Counted from the stretch's first letter, positions 1-6,916 are shown. The stretch: DNA of 13,052 bases from an uncultured Bacteroidales bacterium (GCA_900319595.1 ONOZ01000230.1:1-13052), one strand, 5' to 3'. Notes: a model not told the origin generated them from the sequence alone. Made by a program: numbers and translations.

Positions 1-77
1 AACTCCACTCTAAACATTGCATTGCCTAAAGATTCCGTTACTATTCCATCTAATTGTATAGGTTCTTGCTTCGCCAT
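1..77 (-). CDS. infA: Translation initiation factor IF-1 (5' end only)
   Basis: Only the first 25 codons are present; the gene runs off the left edge of the window. The visible residues begin MAKQEPIQLDGIVTESLG and continue to NAMFRVE. This is the first beta strands of the single OB fold of IF-1, which occupies the A site of the 30S subunit during initiation together with IF-2 and IF-3. The ATG lies 12 nt after the map stop codon, and the upstream sequence is A/T-rich with no Shine-Dalgarno site. The position after secY and map is the usual place of infA in Bacteroidota, where rpmJ, rpsM, rpsK, rpsD, rpoA and rplQ normally follow. Identification is firm despite the short length, because both the N-terminus and the context match the family. 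Confidence 0.93.
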   Translation of the reverse strand, partial: MAKQEPIQLDGIVTESLGNAMFRVE

Positions 78-89
78 ATTAATTAATCA

Positions 90-884
90 TTATATTAATT
101 CTAAATTTGAGTTCGATTTTATTGCCTCTTCTATTGCCTCAAAACTAGAGAGTATCATTGGTCCTTCTTCTGTTATAGCTATATCATGCTCAAAATGTGC
201 AGCCGTAGAATTGTCAACAGTCGTACACGTCCAACCATCGCTATGGAATACAACCTCTCTATTCCCCAAAGTAATCATAGGTTCGATAGCCAAAGTCATA
301 CCCTCTCGTAATTTTGCACCACTTCCACGTCTTCCATAGTTAAGAACACTTGGTTCCTCATGCATTACATGACCTACTCCGTGTCCGCACAATTCCCTAA
401 CAACACCATATCCGAAAGATTCGCAATAAGATTGGATAGTATATCCCAAATCTCCCAATCTTCTACCGACTTGACAAACCTCTATACCTTTATATAAAGA
501 TTCTTTAGTAACTTTAAGCAACTGTCTGTCCTCTTCCTTTATACCCTTCACTGCGAAAGTGTAAGCAGAATCTCCAACCCAATCATTTAAAGTACAACCG
601 CAATCAATCGATATTACATCGCCCTGTTTTATTACTCTCTTACTTGGAATACCATGTACAACGACTTCATTGATTGATATACATAAAGAAGCAGGAAAAC
701 CTCCGTATCCTTTGAAGGTAGGAACAGCCTTATGAGAACGTATAAAATCTTCGGCAACTGAATCCAGTGTCTCTGTCGAAACACCTGGTTCAATACGTCG
801 TGCGACTTCGGCCAACGTCCTACCAACAAGTAAGGCTGCTGGTTTCATTTGCTCTATTTCTTCCTTAGTTTTTATACGTATCAT
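90..884 (-). CDS. map: Type I methionine aminopeptidase
   Basis: This cytosolic dimetal hydrolase removes the initiator methionine from nascent proteins when the second residue is small. The 264-residue protein has the usual length of the short bacterial type I form, without an N-terminal zinc-finger extension. All five metal ligands can be placed by alignment to the E. coli enzyme from memory: Asp94 (in VISID), Asp105 (in WVGD), His168 (in CGHGVGH), Glu201 (in LAIEPM) and Glu232 (in FEHD). The substrate-contacting histidines are His77 (in VVVHGIP) and His175 (in MHEEP). The offset of three residues from E. coli numbering is constant throughout, so there are no internal indels around the active site. 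The ATG is 14 nt downstream of the secY stop and has no clear Shine-Dalgarno site. It is co-transcribed with the ribosomal genes, which matches demand for N-terminal processing to translation capacity. Confidence 0.97.
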   Translation of the reverse strand: MIRIKTKEEIEQMKPAALLVGRTLAEVARRIEPGVSTETLDSVAEDFIRSHKAVPTFKGYGGFPASLCISINEVVVHGIPSKRVIKQGDVISIDCGCTLNDWVGDSAYTFAVKGIKEEDRQLLKVTKESLYKGIEVCQVGRRLGDLGYTIQSYCESFGYGVVRELCGHGVGHVMHEEPSVLNYGRRGSGAKLREGMTLAIEPMITLGNREVVFHSDGWTCTTVDNSTAAHFEHDIAITEEGPMILSSFEAIEEAIKSNSNLELI

Positions 885-898
885 AATTACTGACTCTT

Positions 899-2251
899 CT
901 ACATATTGCCGTTTCTGCCTTTGATTCTTCCGGTCTTTGTCAAACCGTCATAATGTCTCATTAACAAACGACTCTCTATCTGTTGCAACGTATCCAAAAC
1001 AACACCTACCAATATTAATAGAGACGTTCCTCCATAAAATTGTGCAAATTGAGAATTAACACCGAATAAACGAACTATTGCTGGTAATATTGCAACAAAA
1101 GCCAAAAAAATTGAACCAGGAAGGGTAACTTTCGACAAAATGTTATCAAAAAACTCCTCCGTCTTTTTGCCCGGTTTAATTCCCGGTATAAACCCTCCAT
1201 TTTTTTTCATATCATTGGCCATCTGATTAGGATTGACAGCTACTGCGGTATAAAAATATGTAAAGGCAATAACCATTACTGCAAATATAAAATTATACCA
1301 AAAACCATCAAAATTAGTCAAAGCTGCTCTGACCCCCTGCAAAGAAGAAGCGTCTGAAAAGCCAAACAATGTAGCAGGAATAAACATTATTGCCTGTGCA
1401 AAAATTATAGGCATTACTCCAGCAGCATTAACCTTAATAGGAATATACTGACGCACCCCACCATATTGTTTGTTACCAACAATTCGCTTTGCATACTGAA
1501 CAGGAATTCTTCTTGTACCTTGTACCAAAAGAATACAAAGCATTATAACTATAAGAAGAACTATCAACTCTACAAAAACAACTACAAGTTGTCCCGCCTG
1601 ATCTTCCATTCTAGATGCAAATTCAGCGAACAATGCAAAAGGCAAACGAGCAATAATACCAATCATAATCAACAAAGAAATACCGTTACCTATACCCCTG
1701 TCTGTAATCCTTTCGCCCAACCACATAACAAACAACGTTCCACAAGTAAGCAAAATAGAAATAGGAAATACCCAGTTAAAGAAAGTCAAGCTATCTCCTC
1801 CAAAAATATTATAGATATCTGCACCTCCAATTTGAGCCCTAAGGTTAGCCAAATAAGCAAACGATTGGAATATCGTAACTATTACGGTAAGCCACCTCGT
1901 TATTTGGTTAATCTTATTTCTACCACTTTCTCCCTCACGTTGCATTTTCATAAAATACGGAACAACCATAGTTAATAACTGCACTACGATTGACGCCGTA
2001 ATATAAGGCATAATTCCTAAAGCAAACACTGAAGCGTTAGAAAAAGCACCTCCTGAAAACATATTTAATAAACCAAGTACACCGTCCTGTGTCTGGCTCT
2101 GTAATGTTCCCAAATCTGCCGGGTTAATACCAGGAATTACTACATATGAACCTACTCTGTAAATCAGAACTAACCCCAATGTAAACAGAATACGATCCCT
2201 TAAATCTTTGATTGACCAAATATTTTTGATTGTATTAATAAATCGCTTCAT
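899..2251 (-). CDS. secY: Protein translocase channel subunit SecY
   Basis: SecY forms the protein-conducting pore of the SecYEG translocon in the inner membrane. The 450-residue protein fits the family length and contains about ten hydrophobic segments, for example near residues 20-40, 73-97, 120-138, 160-178, 188-205, 222-245, 275-297, 318-340, 377-396 and 408-425. Family hallmarks are RVGSYVVIPGI at 32-42, the plug-region glycine-rich stretch NMFSGGAFSNAS at 63-74, LGERITDRGIGNGISL at 178-193, and the cytoplasmic loop QYAKRIVGN at 252-260 with VNAAGVMPIIFA at 274-285. The conserved LLMRHYDGL at 429-437 precedes the C-terminal tail. The gene starts 6 nt after rplO. The preceding AAAGAGAA is at best a weak ribosome binding site. 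Its place at the end of the spc segment is universal in bacteria. Confidence 0.98.
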   Translation of the reverse strand: MKRFINTIKNIWSIKDLRDRILFTLGLVLIYRVGSYVVIPGINPADLGTLQSQTQDGVLGLLNMFSGGAFSNASVFALGIMPYITASIVVQLLTMVVPYFMKMQREGESGRNKINQITRWLTVIVTIFQSFAYLANLRAQIGGADIYNIFGGDSLTFFNWVFPISILLTCGTLFVMWLGERITDRGIGNGISLLIMIGIIARLPFALFAEFASRMEDQAGQLVVVFVELIVLLIVIMLCILLVQGTRRIPVQYAKRIVGNKQYGGVRQYIPIKVNAAGVMPIIFAQAIMFIPATLFGFSDASSLQGVRAALTNFDGFWYNFIFAVMVIAFTYFYTAVAVNPNQMANDMKKNGGFIPGIKPGKKTEEFFDNILSKVTLPGSIFLAFVAILPAIVRLFGVNSQFAQFYGGTSLLILVGVVLDTLQQIESRLLMRHYDGLTKTGRIKGRNGNM

Positions 2252-2257
2252 TTCTCT

Positions 2258-2692
2258 TTAGATTATTGTAACTACACCACCTTTTGCCTCAATAGCAAGT
2301 TTTGCACTCTTTGATATTGCATTGGCCGTAACATTCAACGCACTCTTAACTTCTCCTCTGCCTAATATTTTTATTTTTTCTTTACTATTATTACGCAAAA
2401 CTTCTAAAGTTAAGTCCTTTGTTTGTAGTTTTTCAGCTAATATCTCCAAAGTATCTAAATTTATTCCGGTGTATTCAACCCTATTGATATTTTTGAAACC
2501 GAATTTAGGTAACAATCTATATAGAGGCATCTGTCCCCCCTCAAAACCAATCTTACGATGGTACCCTGAACGAGATTTAGCACCCTTATGTCCTCTTGTT
2601 GAAGTTCCACCATATCCCGAACCTTGTCCTCTACCTATTCTTTTTCGACTTTTAGTTGAACCTTGTGCCGGTTTTAAATTGCTTAAATCCAT
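2258..2692 (-). CDS. rplO: 50S ribosomal protein L15 (uL15)
   Basis: This is a late-assembling large-subunit protein with a long basic N-terminal tail that threads into 23S rRNA. The tail is clear here: MDLSNLKPAQGSTKSRKRIG is followed by a glycine/arginine-rich run (RGQGSGYGGTSTRGHKGAKS) up to about residue 41. The conserved FEGGQMPLYRLLPKFGF motif comes next, at about 50-66. The C-terminal globular part ends in VVTII. The 144-residue length is normal. The gene starts 26 nt after rpmD, with an A/T-rich leader and no Shine-Dalgarno site, and its stop is 6 nt before secY. The rpmD-rplO-secY order is the standard end of the spc block. Confidence 0.97.
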   Translation of the reverse strand: MDLSNLKPAQGSTKSRKRIGRGQGSGYGGTSTRGHKGAKSRSGYHRKIGFEGGQMPLYRLLPKFGFKNINRVEYTGINLDTLEILAEKLQTKDLTLEVLRNNSKEKIKILGRGEVKSALNVTANAISKSAKLAIEAKGGVVTII

Positions 2693-2718
2693 AATTATTA
2701 TCTTTTTTAATGGTTTAA

Positions 2719-2904
2719 TTAATCTTCAAATTCCTCTACTTTTACAAGATGACTCACCTTGTTTATCATTCCCATTATTTGTGGGTTTACTGCATGCTCT
2801 ACAGTTTGATGCATCTTTCTTAATCCCAAAGATTTTAAAGTCATCTTCTCTCTTAATGGATAACCTATTCCACTTTTAACCTGCGTTACTCTAACTTTTT
2901 TCAT
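2719..2904 (-). CDS. rpmD: 50S ribosomal protein L30 (uL30)
   Basis: A small 61-residue protein matching the short bacterial L30. It begins MKKVRVTQVKSGIGYPLREK and contains the conserved segment TLKSLGLRKMHQTVEHAVNP (about 22-41), followed by GMINKVSHLVKVEEF. L30 sits on the solvent side of the 50S subunit. It is absent from some bacterial lineages, so its presence here is informative but ordinary for Bacteroidota. The gene starts 11 nt after the rpsE stop. It is preceded by an A-rich stretch (GGATAAAAATAAAGAAT) without a true Shine-Dalgarno core. Confidence 0.96.
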   Translation of the reverse strand: MKKVRVTQVKSGIGYPLREKMTLKSLGLRKMHQTVEHAVNPQIMGMINKVSHLVKVEEFED

Positions 2905-2915
2905 ATTCTTTATTT

Positions 2916-3434
2916 TTATCCATTAAACACTCTATCTATTTCAATACCTCTCAATTTAGATATTGTATATGGGTCCTTCATTTTCAACAAAGCAGCAATA
3001 GTTGCTTTTACCACACTATGAGGATTAGAAGAACCTTTAGATTTAGCTAATACGTCTTTCACGCCTACACTCTCCAACACTGCACGCATCGCACCTCCGG
3101 CCTTAACACCAGTACCCTGTGCAGCAGGTTTCAATAAAACTCTTGCTCCACTATATTTTCCCTCTTGTTCGTGAGGTATTGTACCTTTCAATACAGGAAC
3201 TTTTATCAAATTTTTCTTTGCATCTTCAGTACCCTTTGCTATAGCAGCAACAACCTCTTTTGCTTTACCAAGTCCGTATCCTACAATTCCGTTACCGTTA
3301 CCGACAACAACGATTGCAGAGAAACTAAATGTCCTACCACCCTTCGTTACTTTCGTTACACGATTTATACTGACCAACTTGTCATTGAATTCTATCTCAC
3401 TAGACTTTACTCTCTTTATATTTAGATCCGCCAT
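2916..3434 (-). CDS. rpsE: 30S ribosomal protein S5 (uS5)
   Basis: S5 lies near the decoding centre and mRNA entry channel of the 30S subunit and contributes to accuracy and helicase activity. The 172-residue protein shows the N-terminal double-stranded-RNA-binding-like S5 domain (about residues 15-80). This includes the loop VTKVTKGGRTFSFSA at 27-41, the region where spectinomycin contacts are known in E. coli, and the signature VVGNGNGIVGYGLGKAKEV at 43-61. The C-terminal domain contains LLKPAAQGTGVKAGGAMRAVLE at about 100-121 and ends at residue 172. No residues look unusual. The gene starts 6 nt after rplR and has no Shine-Dalgarno site upstream. Confidence 0.98.
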   Translation of the reverse strand: MADLNIKRVKSSEIEFNDKLVSINRVTKVTKGGRTFSFSAIVVVGNGNGIVGYGLGKAKEVVAAIAKGTEDAKKNLIKVPVLKGTIPHEQEGKYSGARVLLKPAAQGTGVKAGGAMRAVLESVGVKDVLAKSKGSSNPHSVVKATIAALLKMKDPYTISKLRGIEIDRVFNG

Positions 3435-3440
3435 ATTCTA

Positions 3441-3794
3441 TTAGAATTTTAATCCGTTTTCTCTTGCAGCCTCAGCCAAAGCCTTTACTCTGCCATGATA
3501 CAAATAACCATTTCTGTCAAAAACAACAGTCGTAATACCCGCTATTTTTGCCTTTTCTGCAATATTCTTACCTACGATTGATGCAATCTCTGACTTTGTT
3601 CCTTGTTTATCAAAGCCCTTATCCAAAGATGACGCAGATATTAAAGTTCTTCCATTATCATCATTGATTATTTGTGCATAAATCTCTTTATTGCTTCTAA
3701 ACACTGTAAGACGAGGTTTTTCTTGTGTCCCAAAGACTTTCTTACGTATCCTCATCTTTATTTTCAGTCTTCTAATATCTTTCTGTGTTGCCAT
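3441..3794 (-). CDS. rplR: 50S ribosomal protein L18 (uL18)
   Basis: L18 binds 5S rRNA and, with L5 and L25-type proteins, anchors it to the central protuberance. The 117-residue protein is a normal bacterial length. It has the basic N-terminal tail (MATQKDIRRLKIKMRIRKKV), then the conserved KPRLTVFRSNKEIYAQIIND at about 27-46. The C-terminal signature VVFDRNGYLYHGRVKALAEAARENGLKF follows. The leader contains GAGGAT about 8 nt before the ATG, a modest Shine-Dalgarno-like match. The gene lies 38 nt downstream of rplF, one of the larger gaps in the run, and nothing structured is obvious there. Confidence 0.97.
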   Translation of the reverse strand: MATQKDIRRLKIKMRIRKKVFGTQEKPRLTVFRSNKEIYAQIINDDNGRTLISASSLDKGFDKQGTKSEIASIVGKNIAEKAKIAGITTVVFDRNGYLYHGRVKALAEAARENGLKF

Positions 3795-3832
3795 TTTATA
3801 TATCCTCAGATTTTTATTACTTATACTATGCT

Positions 3833-4387
3833 CTATTTAGCGGCTGCTTTTCCGGCTTTCTTTCTAACAACTTCTCCTTGGAAACGAATACCCTTACCTT
3901 TGTATGGCTCAGGTTTACGTAGTGACCTGATTTTAGATGCAACCTGTCCCAGTAATTGCTTATCGCAACAAGTCATCTTAATAAGAGGGTTCTTTCCTTT
4001 TTCTGTCACAGTCTCAACCTTTATCTCATCTGGCAATTCAAAGAATATACTGTGAGAATATCCCAAAGACAATTCTAAAACCTGTCCTTGTGCTTGTGCT
4101 TTATATCCTACACCTATAACCTCCTGTACTGTGTGAAATCCTTCAGAAACTCCCACAACCATGTTATTAAGTAATGCTCTATACAATCCGTGCAAAGATC
4201 TTTCTTTCTTAGAATCCCCACCTCTTTGTAAATGCAAAACTCCGTCCTCTACATTCAAACTTATACAAGGGTCTACAAACTGCTCCAAAGTTCCAAGTTT
4301 TCCTTTTACAGTAACAATATTATTGTCAGAAACTTTTATATCAACTCCTTGTGGGATATTTATCGGTAATTTTCCTATTCTTGACAT
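3833..4387 (-). CDS. rplF: 50S ribosomal protein L6 (uL6)
   Basis: L6 sits beside the sarcin-ricin loop at the GTPase-associated face of the 50S subunit. The 184-residue protein starts MSRIGKLPINIPQGVDIKVS and has the two tandem L6 folds (about 1-80 and 81-184). The family signature in the C-terminal half is KPEPYKGKGIRFQGEVVRKKAGKAA at about 157-181. An N-terminal beta-strand region (NIVTVKGKLGTLEQ) precedes it. The start is unusually well marked: a full AAGGAGG lies 8 nt upstream, directly after the rpsH stop, in an operon where most starts lack such a site. The gene begins 15 nt after rpsH. Confidence 0.98.
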   Translation of the reverse strand: MSRIGKLPINIPQGVDIKVSDNNIVTVKGKLGTLEQFVDPCISLNVEDGVLHLQRGGDSKKERSLHGLYRALLNNMVVGVSEGFHTVQEVIGVGYKAQAQGQVLELSLGYSHSIFFELPDEIKVETVTEKGKNPLIKMTCCDKQLLGQVASKIRSLRKPEPYKGKGIRFQGEVVRKKAGKAAAK

Positions 4388-4395
4388 ACTTCTAC

Positions 4396-4402
4396 CCTCC
4401 TT
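4396..4402 (-). promoter_or_regulatory. Strong Shine-Dalgarno site of rplF
   Basis: On the mRNA strand the sequence AAGGAGG immediately follows the rpsH stop codon, with 8 nt before the rplF ATG. It is complementary over seven bases to the canonical 16S rRNA 3' end, at optimal spacing. Most genes in this window instead have A-rich leaders, so this site stands out. It also fixes the rplF start. Whether it is used as in Proteobacteria is uncertain, because Bacteroidota ribosomes are known to occlude their anti-Shine-Dalgarno sequence. Confidence 0.75.
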
Positions 4403-4801
4403 TTAACTAACATAACAAATTACTTCACCTCCGACATTCAATGCTCGTGCTTCCTTGTCAGTCATAAGACCTCTTGAAGTTGAAATAATCGCTACCCCCA
4501 AGCCATTAAGAACTCTTGGTAAACTTTTCACACTCGCATATCTTCTAAGACCAGGTGTACTAATCCTTGTCAATGTAGAAATAGCTGACTCTTTTGTTTG
4601 AGGGTGATATTTCAACGCTATTTTTATCGTCTTTGGAAAAATATCGTCTTCAAACTTGTAATTCAAAATATAACCTTTATCAAATAATATCTTGGTTATC
4701 TCTTTTTTCATCTTTGAAGATGGTATCTCTACCATTCTATGCTTAGCCAAAGATGCATTTCTTAATCTCGTTAAATAATCTGCAATTGGATCTGTTAACA
4801 T
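4403..4801 (-). CDS. rpsH: 30S ribosomal protein S8 (uS8)
   Basis: S8 is a primary binder of the central domain of 16S rRNA and organises the 30S platform. In E. coli it is also the translational repressor of the spc operon. The 132-residue protein begins MLTDPIADYLTRLRNA, includes EIPSSKMKKEITKILFDKGYI (about 25-45), and has the C-terminal RNA-binding signature VLNGLGVAIISTSRGLMTDKEARALNVGGEVICYV at about 97-131. The gene follows rpsN after a 48-nt spacer and its leader is purely A-rich (AATAAAAAGAAAAAGTA). I did not recognise an S8-binding helix mimic in the nearby mRNA, so feedback control like that of E. coli cannot be inferred from the sequence alone. Confidence 0.98.
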   Translation of the reverse strand: MLTDPIADYLTRLRNASLAKHRMVEIPSSKMKKEITKILFDKGYILNYKFEDDIFPKTIKIALKYHPQTKESAISTLTRISTPGLRRYASVKSLPRVLNGLGVAIISTSRGLMTDKEARALNVGGEVICYVS

Positions 4802-4849
4802 TACTTTTTCTTTTTATTAATTCTACAAAATTTTTATCGGTGGTATTTG

Positions 4850-5119
4850 TTACCATGAAGCCTTTTTTACTCCAGGTATCAAACCTGCCAATGCCATTTC
4901 TCTGAAATTAATTCTTGAAATGCCAAATTGTCTCATATATCCTTTTGGACGACCTGTCAATTTGCAACGATTATGCAATCTCACAGGTGAAGCATTCTTA
5001 GGTAATTTCTGTAATCCTTCGTAATCTTCTGCATCCAAAAGAGCCTGACGTTTTGCTGCATATTTTGCGACTAAACGTTCTCTTTTTCTTTCACGTGCTT
5101 TTATTGATTCTTTTGCCAT
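4850..5119 (-). CDS. rpsN: 30S ribosomal protein S14, zinc-free (C-) long form (uS14)
   Basis: S14 binds the 30S head near S3 and S10. The 89-residue length and the single cysteine (Cys52, in HNRCKLTGRPKG) identify the longer zinc-independent form. The short zinc-ribbon form of about 61 residues would carry two CxxC pairs. The C-terminal signature GRPKGYMRQFGISRINFREMALAGLIPGVKKASW (56-89) is typical of the family. The N-terminal part (about 1-40) is a charged helical region starting MAKESIKARERKRERL. The start ATG is 12 nt after the rplE stop and has no Shine-Dalgarno site. Confidence 0.97.
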   Translation of the reverse strand: MAKESIKARERKRERLVAKYAAKRQALLDAEDYEGLQKLPKNASPVRLHNRCKLTGRPKGYMRQFGISRINFREMALAGLIPGVKKASW

Positions 5120-5131
5120 AATATCATACGC

Positions 5132-5695
5132 TTATTTGTTTTCATCGTTTTTAAATGGGAAACCGAACGCTTTCAATAAGGACAAAGCCTCCTTATCTGT
5201 ATTCGCAGACGTAACAAACGTTATATCCATTCCATTTATGTGATCAACTTTATCTATATCAATTTCAGGGAATATTATTTGTTCTTGAATACCGAAAGTA
5301 TAATTTCCTCTTCCGTCAAATCCCTTTACATCAATACCACGAAAATCTCTGATACGAGGAATAGCAGTTGCTATAAGTCTATCCAAAAATTCATACATTT
5401 TATCCCCTCTAAGAGTCACTCTAACACCAACAGGCATTCCTTTTCTCAATTTGAAATTAGAAATGTCCTTTCTGGATACCGTTGCAACAGCCTTCTGTCC
5501 TGCAACAAGCGTCATTTCCTCCACACCTTTATCAATCACTTTTTTATCATTCAAAGCCAATTTACCTAAGCCTTGATTAAGCGATATTTTCAAAAGTTTA
5601 GGAACCTGCATAACTGTCTTATATTGAAACTCTTTCGTAAGAGAACCAATTATTTCCTCATTATACTTCTTTCTTAATCTTGGAGTATATTCCAT
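5132..5695 (-). CDS. rplE: 50S ribosomal protein L5 (uL5)
   Basis: L5 binds 5S rRNA in the central protuberance and contacts P-site tRNA and S13 across the intersubunit bridge. The 187-residue protein is of typical length. It has the conserved VPKLLKISLNQGLG segment (about 31-44), the GQKAVATVSRKDISNFKLRKGMPVGVRVTLRG block (about 67-98), and the C-terminal half with RDFRGIDVKGFDGRGNYTFGIQEQIIFPEI (about 116-145). The ATG is only 2 nt after the rplX stop. A nine-base extended Shine-Dalgarno match lies inside the end of rplX, so coupled translation is likely. In E. coli the S8 repressor acts at the rplE start. No equivalent structure was recognised here. Confidence 0.98.
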   Translation of the reverse strand: MEYTPRLRKKYNEEIIGSLTKEFQYKTVMQVPKLLKISLNQGLGKLALNDKKVIDKGVEEMTLVAGQKAVATVSRKDISNFKLRKGMPVGVRVTLRGDKMYEFLDRLIATAIPRIRDFRGIDVKGFDGRGNYTFGIQEQIIFPEIDIDKVDHINGMDITFVTSANTDKEALSLLKAFGFPFKNDENK

Positions 5696-5697
5696 AT

Positions 5698-6015
5698 CTA
5701 TTTAATCACCTCCCCTGATTTTTTTGAATAACGTACTAACTTATTTGTCTTTTCATCCAAACGTCTCCCAATTCTGGTAGCATTACCTTTTGAATCAACA
5801 ACCATCAGGTTTGAGATATGAATTGGAGCTTCTTTTTCGATGATACCACCCTGAGTGTTCTTTGGATTAGGTTTTGTATGCTTTTTAATCTTATTAACAC
5901 CCTCTACTATGGCTCTATTTTTTTCAGGGTAAACTACCAATACTTTACCTGTACTACCCTTAGAATTTCCTGCAATAACCTTTACAGTATCTCCTTTTTT
6001 AATGTGTAATTTCAT
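5698..6015 (-). CDS. rplX: 50S ribosomal protein L24 (uL24)
   Basis: L24 is an assembly-initiating protein that binds the 5' domain of 23S rRNA near the tunnel exit. The 105-residue protein carries an N-terminal KOW motif, KKGDTVKVIAGNSKGSTGKV at 6-25. The conserved VEGVNKIKKHTKPNPKNTQGGIIEKEAPIHISNLMVVD stretch follows at about 38-75. The end GEVIK overlaps the Shine-Dalgarno-like sequence of rplE. Its start is 21 nt after rplN, with no Shine-Dalgarno site upstream. Start, length and neighbours (rplN before, rplE after) are all standard. Confidence 0.97.
   Translation of the reverse strand: MKLHIKKGDTVKVIAGNSKGSTGKVLVVYPEKNRAIVEGVNKIKKHTKPNPKNTQGGIIEKEAPIHISNLMVVDSKGNATRIGRRLDEKTNKLVRYSKKSGEVIK
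5705..5713 (-). promoter_or_regulatory. Possible extended Shine-Dalgarno site of rplE, inside rplX
   Basis: The mRNA reads GGAGGTGAT, nine bases complementary to the canonical 16S rRNA tail. It lies within the last codons of rplX (Gly-Glu-Val-Ile) and ends 9 nt before the rplE ATG. The core GGAGG is 13 nt from the ATG, somewhat far. The match could be a by-product of the coding sequence, but together with the 2-nt gap it is consistent with translational coupling of rplX and rplE. Confidence 0.45.
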
Positions 6016-6036
6016 AACTGTATCAATTTTTACAAA

Positions 6037-6405
6037 TTAAAGTACTTCTGGTGCTAGAGATACAATTTTCATAAATTGTTTTTCGCGCAATTCTCTTGCA
6101 ACAGGTCCAAAAATACGAGTTCCCCTTAATTCGTCATTGGCTGTTAGTAACACACAAGCATTGTCATCAAAACGTATATAAGAACCATCTGTCCTTCTTA
6201 CTTCTTTCTTCGTTCTTACAACAACTGCTTTTGAAACAGAACCCTTCTTCACATTGCCTGATGGAAGAGCATCTTTTACAGCGATAACGATTTTGTCTCC
6301 AACGGAAGCATATCTAGCCTTTGTGCCACCTAAAACTCTTATACAAAGTGCACTTTTCGCTCCGCTATTATCTGCGACAACTAATCTTGTTTCTTGTTGT
6401 ACCAT
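6037..6405 (-). CDS. rplN: 50S ribosomal protein L14 (uL14)
   Basis: L14 lies at the subunit interface of the 50S subunit next to L3 and L19 and forms intersubunit bridges. The 122-residue length is exactly that of the family. It begins MVQQETRLVVADNSGAKSAL. Conserved blocks are VLGGTKARYASVGDKIVIAVKDALP (about 24-48), KKGSVSKAVVVRTKKEVRRTDGSYIRFDDNACVLL (about 53-87), and GTRIFGPVARELREKQFMKIVSLAPEVL at the C-terminus. The start lies 4 nt after the rpsQ stop, suggesting coupled translation. No Shine-Dalgarno core is visible. Confidence 0.98.
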   Translation of the reverse strand: MVQQETRLVVADNSGAKSALCIRVLGGTKARYASVGDKIVIAVKDALPSGNVKKGSVSKAVVVRTKKEVRRTDGSYIRFDDNACVLLTANDELRGTRIFGPVARELREKQFMKIVSLAPEVL

Positions 6406-6409
6406 TTCT

Positions 6410-6664
6410 TTACTTAGCTTTTTCTATGATTTCAACTAATCTCCAACATTTATTTTTACTCAATGGTCTTGTCTCCATTATGCGAACAGTGTCTCCCATA
6501 CCAGCTTCGCCTTTTTCATCGTGAGCCATAAACTTAGTACTCTTTTTCAAGAATTTTCCGTATTTCGGATGTTTTACTTTACGCTCAACCATAACATTGA
6601 TAGTTTTATCCATCTTGTTACTTACGACAATACCTACTTTTTCTTTTCTTAAATTTCTTTCCAT
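6410..6664 (-). CDS. rpsQ: 30S ribosomal protein S17 (uS17)
   Basis: S17 is a primary 16S rRNA binder in the 5' domain of the 30S subunit, built on an OB fold. The 84-residue protein matches the bacterial length and starts MERNLRKEKVGIVVSNKMDK. The core signature TINVMVERKVKHPKYGKFLKKSTKFMAHDE spans about 21-50. The conserved GDTVRIMETRPLSKNKCWRLVEIIEKA region follows at about 57-83. It starts 21 nt after rpmC with an A/T-rich leader. The gene is unremarkable. Confidence 0.97.
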   Translation of the reverse strand: MERNLRKEKVGIVVSNKMDKTINVMVERKVKHPKYGKFLKKSTKFMAHDEKGEAGMGDTVRIMETRPLSKNKCWRLVEIIEKAK

Positions 6665-6685
6665 CTTTTATACAGATTTTCAGTA

Positions 6686-6901
6686 TTATTCAACTTTAGA
6701 ATTTTCAGAAGATATCTGACGCATTCTTATTTCCGTATTTATCCTTGCAATATTTTTACGAGTGGTATTCAATACGTTAGGATTTTCCAATGGAGATACA
6801 GCATGATTGATTCTCATCTTTACTAGCTGCATTTGCTCTACCTCTAATCTCTCCTGTAATTCCTTATCAGATAAATCTTTTAACATCAATTTGTTCTTCA
6901 T
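6686..6901 (-). CDS. rpmC: 50S ribosomal protein L29 (uL29)
   Basis: L29 is a small helical protein at the peptide tunnel exit, near L23, where trigger factor and the signal recognition particle dock. The 71-residue protein is a two-helix hairpin with conserved LSDKELQERLEVEQMQLVKMRINHAVSPLENPN (about 9-41) and the arginine-rich second helix TTRKNIARINTEIRMRQ. There are two nearby methionines (residues 1 and 6). An AGGAGGG site 7 nt upstream of the first one supports the longer start. The C-terminal SSENSKVE is a slightly long tail for the family. It begins 15 nt after the rplP stop. Confidence 0.96.
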   Translation of the reverse strand: MKNKLMLKDLSDKELQERLEVEQMQLVKMRINHAVSPLENPNVLNTTRKNIARINTEIRMRQISSENSKVE

Positions 6902-6908
6902 AACTAAA

Positions 6909-6915
6909 CCCTCCT
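6909..6915 (-). promoter_or_regulatory. Shine-Dalgarno site of rpmC
   Basis: The mRNA strand carries AGGAGGG, 7 nt before the rpmC ATG and just after the rplP stop codon. It decides between two candidate starts (Met1 and Met6) in favour of Met1. It is the second-clearest Shine-Dalgarno site of this window after that of rplF. Confidence 0.7.
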
Positions 6916-6916
6916 A

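Noticed and set aside
1466..1975. A 169-codon open frame on the plus strand opposite secY
   Set aside because: It lies fully antisense to a strongly conserved gene, its translation is low-complexity (Asn, Lys, Ser, Tyr rich) and fits no family. It is a shadow frame.
2322..2879. A 185-codon open frame on the plus strand opposite rplO and rpmD
   Set aside because: It spans two intact ribosomal genes in antisense and has no recognisable domain or initiation signal. It is a shadow frame.
4836..4860. A small hairpin (TGGTA/TACCA on the mRNA strand) overlapping the rpsN stop, considered as a terminator or an S8 target
   Set aside because: The stem is only five A/U-containing pairs, it is not followed by a U-run, and it does not resemble the S8-binding helix. 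It is likely chance.
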